Origin: an uncultured Flavobacteriales bacterium
GTDB lineage: Bacteria > Bacteroidota > Bacteroidia > Flavobacteriales > Crocinitomicaceae
DNA length: 53,881 bases
Direction of reading: 5' to 3'
Assembly: GCA_946479985.1 (NCBI GenBank)
Contig: CAMLIF010000013.1
Location: 1-53,881, forward strand
In this document: piece by piece, positions 17,391 to 25,033 of the stretch
Numbering within the stretch: position 1 is the first letter of the stretch
Layout of the letters: each line of letters begins with the position of its first letter
Program-made: the position numbers and the translations under genes
The notes under the pieces: model-generated
What the model saw: only the letters and a program-made list of their open reading frames with translations
Databases searched by the model: none
What the model was told of the DNA's origin: nothing

Positions 17391-18163
17391 AGCGATACTG
17401 TTTCTTGCTGGTTAACAACTCGGATAAATTCTGCCGTTAAATTTGGCGCCTGCATGGTTGATCTGAACTCTTCCATTGTGGAATTCACAACTGTTTTTCC
17501 CTTGTGAATAATGGTAATGTTATCTGATAAAAGATCAACTTCTCCCATGATGTGACTGGAGAAAATTACTGTTTTTCCTTCTTCCTTACATTGCTTGATC
17601 AATTCAATAATTGCTGCAGCTGTAATAACATCCAGTCCGCTAGTTGGCTCGTCGAATAGAATAACCTGGGGATCATGGATCATGGTTCTGCAGATAGAAA
17701 CTTTTTGCTTCATTCCGGTGCTTAACTTTCCAATTCGTTTGTTTTGGAAGTCGTGCATGTTCAGCATATCGAACAATTTCTTTTTTCTAATCTGAATATC
17801 AGCTTTCGAAATTCCGTATAAAGAACCGAAATAGTCGATTAATTCATTTGGTGTTAAACGCGCGTACAAGCCGGCAGAACCGGTTAAAAATCCAATGTGT
17901 TTTCTTGCTTCTTCCGGATATTTCAATGCATCAATTCCGGCTATTTCTATAGAACCTGAAGTAGGCTTGAAAATAGTCGACATCATGCGAAGGGTAGTGG
18001 TCTTTCCTGCTCCGTTTGCTCCAAGCAATGCATGGATTTTCCCTGGTTCGCAGGTAAAACTAACATCCTGAACTGCAGTAAATGTTTTGTCTTTGGTATT
18101 CAGTTCCTTACGCTGCTGACGATTCAGTTCGAAGGTTTTTACGAGATTTTCGACTTTGATCAT
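17387..18163 (-). CDS. ABC transporter ATP-binding protein, NatA-like
   Basis: The 258-residue ATPase has Walker A 'GANGAGKTTTL' (about residues 48-58), signature 'LSTGMKQKVSI', Walker B 'VILFDEPTSGLD' and H-loop 'IFSSHIMGEV'. It pairs with the NatB-like permease that overlaps its stop by four bases. It is first in the minus-strand set ATPase, permease, pseudouridine synthase, helicase. A near-match promoter box (TATCTTCG) lies about 17 bases upstream. The linker 'QQRKELNTKDK' is inserted before the core and is charged. Confidence 0.9.
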   Translation of the reverse strand: MIKVENLVKTFELNRQQRKELNTKDKTFTAVQDVSFTCEPGKIHALLGANGAGKTTTLRMMSTIFKPTSGSIEIAGIDALKYPEEARKHIGFLTGSAGLYARLTPNELIDYFGSLYGISKADIQIRKKKLFDMLNMHDFQNKRIGKLSTGMKQKVSICRTMIHDPQVILFDEPTSGLDVITAAAIIELIKQCKEEGKTVIFSSHIMGEVDLLSDNITIIHKGKTVVNSTMEEFRSTMQAPNLTAEFIRVVNQQETVSL

Positions 18164-18252
18164 ATATGTGAATATGTGGTGCGAAGATAGTCATTAGGGA
18201 ATTGAAAATTGAAAATGGAGAATGTAAAAGTTGTGAGGTATACGAAAAGAAA

Positions 18253-18289
18253 AAGGAGCGATCTTATAATTCATATAATTCCGCTCCTT
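18253..18289 (-). terminator. Intrinsic terminator after the slyD-like gene
   Basis: AAGGAGCG (18253-18260) pairs with CGCTCCTT (18282-18289) around an AT-rich loop that can also pair. Read on the minus strand the stem is followed by a T-rich run (TTTTTCTTTT), as expected for a Rho-independent terminator separating slyD from the ABC operon. Confidence 0.7.
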
Positions 18290-18352
18290 AATTATTTAAT
18301 ATGGATTTGAAAATTGAAAGTGATTTTGCTCAAACACTTTTAACTTTTCAAT

Positions 18353-18859
18353 TTAATGGTGATGTCCGTGTGCACCATGTGTATGTCCGTGTGAGATTTC
18401 ATCCTGAGTTGCTTCACGAACGTTTAATATTGTTACGTCGAACGTAAGATTTGAACCGGCTAACGGATGATTGAAATCCATTTGAATTTCATTCTCGTCA
18501 ATTGTCAAAACTCTGCCCGTCATGTGATTTCCTTCACTGTCGGACATTGGCAATAAAGCACCAACTTTGATATGTTCTTCATCCAGTTTTCCATTTTCAT
18601 CATGGAAAACGTTTACCGGAATCGGAACAATTTTCTCGGGAGAGTGTTCACCGTAAGCGTCAGCACTTTGAATGGTGAATTGCGCAGTTTCTCCGGCAGT
18701 TAAACCGTGAATTTCTTCTTCAAACGTTGGCAATAATCTTTCAATTCCATACAAAAACTGCATTGGATGATCATTCGAAGTAGCCTCAATGTGCTCTTTT
18801 GTGTCGCTGTCGCTCAATGAATAATTCAAGGTAACAACTGTATTTACATCAACTTTCAT
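18353..18859 (-). CDS. FKBP-type peptidyl-prolyl isomerase, SlyD-like
   Basis: The protein is 168 residues from the ATG at 18859. It carries the SlyD arrangement: an FKBP half opening 'VVTLNYSLSDSDTKEHIEAT', the conserved 'FLYGIERLLPTFEEEIHGL', an inserted insert-in-flap chaperone region, and a metal-binding His-rich tail ending HGHHH. It should catalyse prolyl isomerisation and act as a folding helper, possibly a nickel or zinc reservoir. The in-frame ATG at 18868 lies inside the -7 promoter box (18866-18873), so the downstream ATG was chosen. Confidence 0.88.
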   Translation of the reverse strand: MKVDVNTVVTLNYSLSDSDTKEHIEATSNDHPMQFLYGIERLLPTFEEEIHGLTAGETAQFTIQSADAYGEHSPEKIVPIPVNVFHDENGKLDEEHIKVGALLPMSDSEGNHMTGRVLTIDENEIQMDFNHPLAGSNLTFDVTILNVREATQDEISHGHTHGAHGHHH

Positions 18860-18865
18860 AGTGGG

Positions 18866-18873
18866 CAAAATTA
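18866..18873 (-). promoter_or_regulatory. -7 promoter box for the slyD-like gene
   Basis: The minus strand reads TAATTTTG, an exact TAnnTTTG match, ending only 6 bases before the ATG at 18859. If used, the mRNA is leaderless or nearly so. It falls in the 39-base gap after the DAHP synthase stop. Confidence 0.45.
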
Positions 18874-18898
18874 CAATTATTGTTTCAAAATGAACAAA

Positions 18899-20005
18899 TT
18901 AAAGAGCAGGAAGATTCCCGTTATTAAGAATTTTTGTCTGTTTGGAAATCGATTCATCGTGCAGTGCCACAAGGATTTTCGTTACAAACGATTCATTCAG
19001 GCCCAGTTCACCAGCTTGCTTCAATCTGTTTTTCAGGATTTCATCCCATCTGTTGACCTGTAAAATCGTAATTCCATTATCGCGTTTACATTCACCGATT
19101 TTCTGGATAACTTGCATGCGCTCGCTGATGAGATTAATCAGTTTAACATCTACCAAATCTATTTTTCGTCTCAGATCGCTTAGTTTCTTTTCTGCCGGAG
19201 CGTTTTGGGCGTGCTGTTGACGTAAGATTAATCGATGGATCATGCCAATCAGGCTGTCAGGAGTCAGTTGTTGTTCCGCATCACTCAGCGCAACTGCCGG
19301 ATTGATATGTGTTTCGATCATTAAACCGTTCATGTCTAAATCTAGCGCTTTTTGTGAAAGCGGTTCTATGAGTTCCCGTTTTCCGCCAATGTGACTCGGG
19401 TCGCAAATAATTGGTAGTTCGGGCAAAAGACGCTTCAATTCAATTGCCATATTCCAATTTGGAGTATTTCTGTATTTGCTTTTCGTGAGCGAAGAAAATC
19501 CGCGGTGTATTGCTCCGATTTTCGTAATTCCTGCCTGATTGATCCGTTCCAGTGCGCCAATCCACAATTGCAGATCAGGATTTACGGGATTTTTTATCAG
19601 GACGGGGATATCTACTCCTTTTAAAGCATCAGCAATTTCCTGAACTGAGAACGGGTTTACCGTCGTTCTGGCGCCGATCCATAAAACGTCAATTCCGGCT
19701 TTTAAGCATTCTTCCACGTGTCTTCCGTTAGCAACTTCGGTTGCGGTACGCATTCCGGTTTCCTGTTTCACGGTTTGCATCCATTCCAAACCAACAGATC
19801 CAACACCTTCAAACGCATTTGGACGTGTGCGCGGTTTCCAGATCCCGGCCCGGAAAATGTTATTCGGAAATTCACTGGCAATTCCCTTTGCTGTGGCCAG
19901 CATTTGTTCTTCGCTTTCAGCGCTGCAAGGCCCGCTGATGAGTACATTGTCGACAGTTGGCTTGATCCAGTCTTCGAATTTTTCTATGTTTAGTTTTACT
20001 TCCAT
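18899..20005 (-). CDS. Bifunctional DAHP synthase (class I beta) / chorismate mutase (AroQ)
   Basis: The 368-residue fusion has an N-terminal DAHP synthase domain (residues 1 to about 260) with 'ISGPCSAESEEQM', 'FRAGIWKPRTRPNAFEG', 'IGAIHRGFSS' and 'ICDPSHIGG'. It joins erythrose 4-phosphate and PEP, the first shikimate step. Residues about 275-365 are an AroQ chorismate mutase helix bundle ('LRRKIDLVDVKLINLISERM') converting chorismate to prephenate. The fusion lets the mutase domain serve as a feedback sensor in related proteins. It is the last gene of the phe/tyr operon, 11 bases after tyrA. Confidence 0.92.
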   Translation of the reverse strand: MEVKLNIEKFEDWIKPTVDNVLISGPCSAESEEQMLATAKGIASEFPNNIFRAGIWKPRTRPNAFEGVGSVGLEWMQTVKQETGMRTATEVANGRHVEECLKAGIDVLWIGARTTVNPFSVQEIADALKGVDIPVLIKNPVNPDLQLWIGALERINQAGITKIGAIHRGFSSLTKSKYRNTPNWNMAIELKRLLPELPIICDPSHIGGKRELIEPLSQKALDLDMNGLMIETHINPAVALSDAEQQLTPDSLIGMIHRLILRQQHAQNAPAEKKLSDLRRKIDLVDVKLINLISERMQVIQKIGECKRDNGITILQVNRWDEILKNRLKQAGELGLNESFVTKILVALHDESISKQTKILNNGNLPAL

Positions 20006-20016
20006 TTTTCGTTTTT

Positions 20017-20904
20017 CTAAAGGTGATTTTGTATTGGTTGTTGAGCTTGTTGAAGCATACTTTTGTTAAGCACTTTTCTTACTGCATTTGCCTGTTCCAG
20101 TAAAGCAATAGTTTCATCTGTTTGTTCATTTTGAATAAAGTTACTCATCAACTGCAAGTTTTCAATATAGCTGTTGAGTGCTTTAACGATATTTTGTTTA
20201 TTCTGGATCAGAATGGGTGCCCACATTTGCGGTGAACTTTTCGCCAAACGTACCGTGGACTCAAATCCGGAACCTGCAAGATTAAAAATGTTCTGTTCGT
20301 TTTTTTCAATATCCAAAACGGTTAAACCGAGCATAAATGATGAAATATGAGAAAGATGACTGACATAGGCCAAATGCCTGTCATGATCGGTAGCTGACAT
20401 TTCTATCGTATGCATTCCGACTGCTGAGAATAATCTTTTTGCTAGTTCCACAGCTTTCGGATGCGAGGCTTCCGGTTCGCAAATAATATTCAGTTTTTCA
20501 TGGAACAAGTTGTCAACTGCGGCTGAAGGACCATTGTTTTCTGTTCCGGCAATTGGGTGTGCAGCTACAAATTGTTTTCGCCGCGGATGCTCCTTTAAAG
20601 AATCACAAATCGTTTTTTTTGTTGAACCAACGTCGATTACGATCGTTTTGTCCGAGATCAGATTCATGATTTTCGGAAGAAGAACGGCAATAGTGTTTAC
20701 CGGAACGGCAAGAATTATCAGTTCTGACTGAGCGCAAACTTCTTCAAAAGAGAGTACCCGATCTGCAATTTTCCGATCCAGAATAATCCTGGTTTCTTCG
20801 TCATTGAAATGAGCCGAGACAATATCTGAAGCGAAATCGGCTTTGCGTAATGACAAAGCAAGTGAACCTCCGATTAATCCGGCTCCTATGATTCCTGTTT
20901 TCAT
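20017..20904 (-). CDS. tyrA: Prephenate dehydrogenase
   Basis: TyrA oxidatively decarboxylates prephenate to 4-hydroxyphenylpyruvate for tyrosine synthesis. The 295-residue protein opens with the NAD motif 'GIIGAGLIGGSLALSL', then 'ELIILAVPVNTI', 'VGSTKKTI' and the conserved 'AHPIAGTENNGPSAA' and 'HLAYVSHLSHISSF'. It overlaps the upstream aminotransferase by four bases and is followed by DAHP synthase/chorismate mutase. No ACT domain is seen. Confidence 0.9.
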   Translation of the reverse strand: MKTGIIGAGLIGGSLALSLRKADFASDIVSAHFNDEETRIILDRKIADRVLSFEEVCAQSELIILAVPVNTIAVLLPKIMNLISDKTIVIDVGSTKKTICDSLKEHPRRKQFVAAHPIAGTENNGPSAAVDNLFHEKLNIICEPEASHPKAVELAKRLFSAVGMHTIEMSATDHDRHLAYVSHLSHISSFMLGLTVLDIEKNEQNIFNLAGSGFESTVRLAKSSPQMWAPILIQNKQNIVKALNSYIENLQLMSNFIQNEQTDETIALLEQANAVRKVLNKSMLQQAQQPIQNHL

Positions 20905-22085
20905 GATAATTGGGAATGTTTAATGAGTTGAAATGCCCGTTCGAATGTTTCTTCTGCGGCGCACAATGAAATCCGGATAAATTGTCCTCCCTCAGTTCCG
21001 AAAATGAATCCAGGAGTAAGGAATACACCAGCTTCGTACAATAGTTTATCTACAAATTCTTCTGTGTTGCAATTGTCCGGAATTTTGGCCCAAACAAACA
21101 GTCCAATCTGTTCTTTCGAATAGGAGCAACCCAGAAAATCAAGGATTTGTTCTGCCAGTTGTTTTCGTTTTTTATATACTTCGTTTTGTTCCTGATGCCA
21201 ATCGGAAGGATTTGAAAGTGCAGCAATTGCCGCATTTTGAATTCCCAAAAATATCCCGGAATCCATGTTGCTTTTCACTTTCAGGACGGTATCAATATAA
21301 AACGATGAGCCACACAACCAGCCAATTCTCCAGCCTGCCATGTTGTGCGATTTACTCAGAGAGTTGAGTTCCAGGGCAACTTGTTTTGCTTCCGGTATGC
21401 AGAAAATCGACAGCGGTTCTTCGTTTAGAATTGTGCTGTACGGATTGTCGTTTACCAGCAGGATTTCATGCTTTAACGCAAAATCGACCAATTTACGGAA
21501 CAAAACTGTTGAACCATTTTTTCCGGTTGGCATGTGCGGATAATTGAGCCACATGATTTTTACTTTCGATAAATCCGTCTTAGCAAGTTCGTCCAGATCA
21601 ATCTCCCAATTATTCTCAGCTTTCAGGTCGTAAGTTCTTATTTTGGCACCAACTAAATTGGAAGCCGAACTGTACGTGGGGTAACCGGGATTTGGAATAA
21701 GCACTTCATCGTCCGGGTTCAGAAAAGCCATTGAAATGTGCATGATTCCTTCTTTTGATCCCATCAATGGTAAAATTTCATGTTCACTGCTAAAAGCAAT
21801 TCCGTAAGTGGAATCCATCCATGAACTCAATGCGTTCCGAAGAGCAGGAGTTCCACGGTAACTTTGGTAACCATGATTATTCGGTTGAACCGCAGTTTCG
21901 GTTAATGCCTGAATTGTTTGTGGGGAAGGAGCCAGGTCAGGACTTCCGATTCCCAAATTGATGATTTGTTTTCCGCTTTTTCGGAGTTGTTGTATTTCTG
22001 CCAATTTTTTCGAAAAGTAGTATTCTTCTACCTGTTGAAGTCGTTTTGCCGGAGCTATGATGTTCTTAATTATTGAGATTTCCAT
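20901..22085 (-). CDS. PLP-dependent class I/II aminotransferase (aromatic by context)
   Basis: The 394-residue fold type I aminotransferase has 'INLGIGSPDLAPSP', 'GYQSYRGTPALRNAL', 'NPGYPTYSSA', 'NDNPYS' and the PLP lysine region 'ELNSLSKSHNMAGWRIGW'. It sits between pheA and tyrA, so transamination of phenylpyruvate or 4-hydroxyphenylpyruvate (or of prephenate) is the likely reaction; sequence alone does not settle substrate. The start overlaps the pheA stop by 20 bases and the stop overlaps the tyrA start by 4 bases. Confidence 0.88.
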   Translation of the reverse strand: MEISIIKNIIAPAKRLQQVEEYYFSKKLAEIQQLRKSGKQIINLGIGSPDLAPSPQTIQALTETAVQPNNHGYQSYRGTPALRNALSSWMDSTYGIAFSSEHEILPLMGSKEGIMHISMAFLNPDDEVLIPNPGYPTYSSASNLVGAKIRTYDLKAENNWEIDLDELAKTDLSKVKIMWLNYPHMPTGKNGSTVLFRKLVDFALKHEILLVNDNPYSTILNEEPLSIFCIPEAKQVALELNSLSKSHNMAGWRIGWLCGSSFYIDTVLKVKSNMDSGIFLGIQNAAIAALSNPSDWHQEQNEVYKKRKQLAEQILDFLGCSYSKEQIGLFVWAKIPDNCNTEEFVDKLLYEAGVFLTPGFIFGTEGGQFIRISLCAAEETFERAFQLIKHSQLS

Positions 22086-22911
22086 TCCAATTTGCTTTTT
22101 TGTAGGTTCCGAGTACAGCGAGCTGACTCACACTTTTTTTAATTTCCTTTAATGATTCATCAAAACAGCTGCGATATCGCCATTCCAGATCTATATGAAA
22201 CGCATATTCGTAGGGCTTTCCGAGAATTGGAACCGATTGGATCTTTGTGAGATTGATTTCTTTGTTTTTGAAAACCATCAGGATTTCGGCTAACGAACCG
22301 GGATGGTGATTGAGTTCAAGAAACAGAGATGCTTTGTTGTGCTCTTCAGATTGAACCGGAGTTTCACTTAATACCAGGAACCGGGTGTAATTCGCTCTGT
22401 TTGTTTCAATTCCGCGAGCCAAAACATCTAGTTTGTACAATTTTGCCGTCAGTTCATTGGCAATTGCAGCATCATGCTCAAAATTGTTTTCACGAATTCT
22501 CTTTGCAGCCAGCGCTGTGTCTTCCATCTCAATACATTCAATCAGGTGAAGTTGGTTGATGAAAACTTCACTTTGCTTAATTGCCATGTGATGTGATGAA
22601 ATTCGTTTGATATTGCGAAGTTCTGTTCCCGGAAGTGCCAGTAAATGGAGCTGAATTGGTAAATAGATTTCCCCACAAATTGAAAATTGGAATTCCTGAA
22701 GCAGTGCGTAATTCGTTAAAATACTCCCGGCAATGGTGTTTTCAATAGCCATAACAGCAAAATTGCTCGACCCATCTTTCAAAGAATTACAGAGTTCGCG
22801 AAAACTCAAACATTCGAGCACGTCAATTTCGTTTCCAAAATACTGTTGTGCTGCCATTTGATGAAAACATCCCTGAATTCCCTGAATTCCAATTGTTCGT
22901 TGTTTGTTCAT
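22066..22911 (-). CDS. pheA: Prephenate dehydratase
   Basis: PheA converts prephenate to phenylpyruvate. The 281-residue enzyme has an N-terminal catalytic domain ('IGIQGIQGCFHQMAA', 'AVMAIENTIAGSILTNYALL', 'TNRANYTRFLVL') and a C-terminal ACT regulatory domain ('NHHPGSLAEILMVFKNKEINLTKI' region), which normally binds Phe for feedback. It is monofunctional, unlike E. coli PheA, because the mutase is fused to DAHP synthase downstream. Its ATG lies 8 bases after the T tract of a strong intrinsic terminator, preceded by an aromatic-rich leader ORF, indicating attenuation control. Confidence 0.93.
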   Translation of the reverse strand: MNKQRTIGIQGIQGCFHQMAAQQYFGNEIDVLECLSFRELCNSLKDGSSNFAVMAIENTIAGSILTNYALLQEFQFSICGEIYLPIQLHLLALPGTELRNIKRISSHHMAIKQSEVFINQLHLIECIEMEDTALAAKRIRENNFEHDAAIANELTAKLYKLDVLARGIETNRANYTRFLVLSETPVQSEEHNKASLFLELNHHPGSLAEILMVFKNKEINLTKIQSVPILGKPYEYAFHIDLEWRYRSCFDESLKEIKKSVSQLAVLGTYKKANWNGNLNN

Positions 22912-22919
22912 TTTAGTGC

Positions 22920-22957
22920 AAAAAAAAATCCCGATCTGCTTTTGGCCGACCGGGATT
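22920..22957 (-). terminator. Attenuator (intrinsic terminator) just before pheA
   Basis: On the minus strand a 10-bp stem AATCCCGGTC / GATCGGGATT (one G-U pair), extended by inner GC pairs, is followed by nine T residues and then the pheA ATG after 8 bases. It lies about 24 bases after the leader peptide stop. A terminator inside the 5' leader of its own operon fits transcription attenuation. Confidence 0.85.
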
Positions 22958-22981
22958 CGTGTATTAATATGTTTAGAACAA

Positions 22982-23053
22982 CTACAGCAAACCTGGGGCC
23001 TCTTGAAGAGTCCAGAAAAAATAGCTGTTGAAATATGTGTTCATTTTGATCAT
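22982..23053 (-). CDS. Aromatic leader peptide controlling the pheA operon
   Basis: This 23-codon ORF runs ATG to TAG and is too short for most gene finders. Codons 4-14 read MNTYFNSYFFW: three Phe, two Tyr and one Trp within eight codons; the remainder is TLQEAPGLL. A well-formed promoter ends 6 bases before the ATG and an intrinsic terminator follows the stop by 24 bases. The WTLQEAP codons overlap a hairpin (22992-23015: CTGG/CCAG with CTCTT/AAGAG), a candidate pause structure. By analogy with pheL, ribosome stalling at Phe/Tyr codons when charged tRNA is short would prevent the downstream terminator from forming. A second in-frame ATG at codon 4 could be the true start. Confidence 0.82.
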   Translation of the reverse strand: MIKMNTYFNSYFFWTLQEAPGLL

Positions 23054-23059
23054 CGGGAG

Positions 23060-23092
23060 CAAATGTAAATAAAAATATTTTAACCGAAACAA
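23060..23092 (-). promoter_or_regulatory. Promoter of the aromatic operon (-33 TTG, -7 TACATTTG)
   Basis: On the minus strand TTG (23092-23090) and TACATTTG (23067-23060) are separated by 22 bases, matching the Bacteroidota -33/-7 consensus. The transcript would start only a few bases before the leader ORF. Confidence 0.65.
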
Positions 23093-23143
23093 TTTATTTG
23101 TGTAAATAATTTAACAAAAAAATAAAGGTTTTCCGAAAGCTGC

Positions 23144-24166
23144 CTAATCGCAGATTGTTCCTTTATGTTCGGTATGCTGATACTGTTGTTCCAGCTCTTC
23201 CAATTCTTTCAATAACTCGGCAGATGGAGGAGTATTGGTTAATGAACTCAAATCCGGCTGACCTGCATCAACCCAGGCGGTGTACCAAATAGAGCCCACT
23301 GAAATAATTGCATCTCGCATTCTTCGTTCCACCATTCCGTTCATCATGGTTTGATAGGTGTCGCAAAATTCTTTGGAGTAGGTTTGAATAATAACATTTC
23401 CACGTTGTTCGTAGGTGTATTTCATGTCAGTAGGAAGCGAATCTGTCAGTAATTTTTCCATCGAAAGAACAGAATCTACCGCATTATTTGATTCTTCAAC
23501 TGCTTCCCATGCAAAATCAAGAATGGAAGGAACGTATACTGATTTGCCTACGAAATAATCGTAATCCTCAGCGTTGAGTTCCACAATGCGGCTTTCCCAT
23601 AAACCATGAATTCCTTTTTGTCCGGTTAACTGGCCGTTGTAATTTTCGGTTGTGTGGAGCGGAACATGCGCATCGCCGATGTAATGTCCAATCTCGGCTG
23701 CATTTTTCAGGATCAGATCTATGTTTTTGGATTCGAATGCTTTTTGCAGGCGATACTTCATGAAGTAAATATGCCAGGGCACAATTCCGTATGTTTGGAG
23801 CGTATCTTCAGTGAATTTGGCAACCGCATCGTCCCATTTTCGCGGAACGCTGTCGAATGCATGTTCACCGTAATGATCAATATCAATGTAATGTCGCTGT
23901 GCTTCTCCTTCTACGGCATACCTGCGCATATCCGGATCAACAGCGTGATCGGTAATGAATTCAATGTTTTCTTTGAAAAAGCCCAACATTTCCGGAGGCA
24001 GTGTAAAAACCGCCATCCTGTTGATACGTTTATGTCCGTAGAAACCCCAAACTGCGGGTTTGACGATTGGTAATGGTAGCGGATTTCCTTGTGAAACAAA
24101 AGGAAACAGGAGTAGTGTTACAACGAGTGTAAGTTTAAATCTTCGATATGTCGACCAGTTTACCAT
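23144..24166 (-). CDS. Zinc-dependent phospholipase C / S1-P1 nuclease-fold secreted protein
   Basis: The 340-residue protein has an N-terminal signal peptide ('LTLVVTLLLFPFVSQG'). The mature part starts near a conserved Trp and His ('WGFYGHKRINRMAVF'), followed by 'YIDIDHYGEHAFD' and 'EIGHYIGDAHVPLHTTENY', the spaced His/Asp residues of the trinuclear zinc site in the phospholipase C/S1-P1 nuclease superfamily. It ends in a Glu/Gln-rich tail. It is likely exported to the periplasm or cell surface; whether it cleaves phospholipid or nucleic acid cannot be said. Its start overlaps the comB stop by 32 bases, so the two are co-transcribed. Confidence 0.75.
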   Translation of the reverse strand: MVNWSTYRRFKLTLVVTLLLFPFVSQGNPLPLPIVKPAVWGFYGHKRINRMAVFTLPPEMLGFFKENIEFITDHAVDPDMRRYAVEGEAQRHYIDIDHYGEHAFDSVPRKWDDAVAKFTEDTLQTYGIVPWHIYFMKYRLQKAFESKNIDLILKNAAEIGHYIGDAHVPLHTTENYNGQLTGQKGIHGLWESRIVELNAEDYDYFVGKSVYVPSILDFAWEAVEESNNAVDSVLSMEKLLTDSLPTDMKYTYEQRGNVIIQTYSKEFCDTYQTMMNGMVERRMRDAIISVGSIWYTAWVDAGQPDLSSLTNTPPSAELLKELEELEQQYQHTEHKGTICD

Positions 24167-24866
24167 CCTTTAAAATCGGAATCACATTTGTTTGATTTGG
24201 TGTCAAACAATACTTGATGTCCTCGTTCAAATTTAAATTTTTTAATCTACGTCTGTGTGAACTTGATTTTAAATATCCTAAATAATTGTTTTGCGCCGAC
24301 AAGAAAAGGTATTTAGCTGCAATTGAGGAGTCTTCTGTTGAAATGAAATTTCCGGTATTGATTAGGAAATCGCTAATTGCACCTGCACAAATTGTATCTT
24401 CCAGGTTAAATTTATCTTGCCAGCCTGAACAAAGACAAAGTACATTTTTGTCTTGTTTACTCAACCATTCGCTCAAATAATCCAGGTTCAGGAATGAACC
24501 AACTACTACTATTTCAGCGTCTTTCGCAACGTGTAATGATTTAGTTCCGTTCGTAGTTGTAAGAACTACATGCTGACCTTTGAAATCTTCATTCATGTAA
24601 CTGAAAGGTGAATTTCCGAAGTCGAAACCTTCAACGATCTGGCCTTTGCGTTCGGCACCTGCAAGGAATCCTTTTTGCTTGTATTCCCAGGCTTCTTCAA
24701 CAGTTGGCACGGGTGTTATTGATTCAATTCCATTGTGAAATGCGGCACAAATTGCTGATGTTGCGCGTAGTACGTCAATTACAACAACAATTTCGTATTC
24801 TCCCTTAAAATATTCATATTCTCCCGGTGTAAAGCACACCTCAATTCGTTTACGCGTATCGTTCAT
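24135..24866 (-). CDS. comB: 2-phosphosulfolactate phosphatase-like protein ComB
   Basis: The ATG at 24866 gives 243 residues; the open frame to 24944 is AT-rich promoter region. Family motifs are 'VVVIDVLRATSAICAAF', 'FDFGNSPF', 'TTTNGTKSL' and 'CSGWQDKFNLEDTICAG'. ComB hydrolyses 2-phosphosulfolactate in archaeal coenzyme M synthesis, but homologues are widespread in bacteria lacking that pathway, and no other com gene is seen here. Its bacterial substrate is therefore open. A perfect -7 box lies 8 bases upstream and supports this start. Confidence 0.85.
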   Translation of the reverse strand: MNDTRKRIEVCFTPGEYEYFKGEYEIVVVIDVLRATSAICAAFHNGIESITPVPTVEEAWEYKQKGFLAGAERKGQIVEGFDFGNSPFSYMNEDFKGQHVVLTTTNGTKSLHVAKDAEIVVVGSFLNLDYLSEWLSKQDKNVLCLCSGWQDKFNLEDTICAGAISDFLINTGNFISTEDSSIAAKYLFLSAQNNYLGYLKSSSHRRRLKNLNLNEDIKYCLTPNQTNVIPILKDGKLVDISKI

Positions 24867-24874
24867 AACTGGCG

Positions 24875-24902
24875 CAAAGATAAGGATAAACTCAAAAGTC
24901 AA
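24875..24902 (-). promoter_or_regulatory. Promoter of comB
   Basis: Minus strand TTG (24902-24900) and TATCTTTG (24882-24875), an exact TAnnTTTG, are spaced by 17 bases. The -7 box ends 8 bases before the ATG at 24866. Confidence 0.5.
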
Positions 24903-24957
24903 AAGTAAAAAGGCGAAAACCCTGCTGTCAATGGGAAATATCAATTATGAATGCCGG

Positions 24958-24996
24958 AATTATCAAGGGTCAGACAATTTTACCTTCTTGATAATT
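24958..24996. repeat. Palindromic element AATTATCAAG...CTTGATAATT, copy 2
   Basis: Ten-base arms at 24958-24967 and 24987-24996 are identical to those of copy 1 at 9232-9263, with a 19-base loop instead of 12. The right flank (ATAATTA...TAATTC) also resembles copy 1. It lies downstream of menC and upstream of comB, so it may act as the menC terminator. Confidence 0.55.
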
Positions 24997-25033
24997 TATA
25001 ATTAACTCATTGGTAATTCTTTCCTCGTTCCTC

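Noticed and set aside
24135..24866. Coenzyme M biosynthesis locus
   Set aside because: comB is the only member; other com genes are absent and homologues are common in bacteria without this cofactor.
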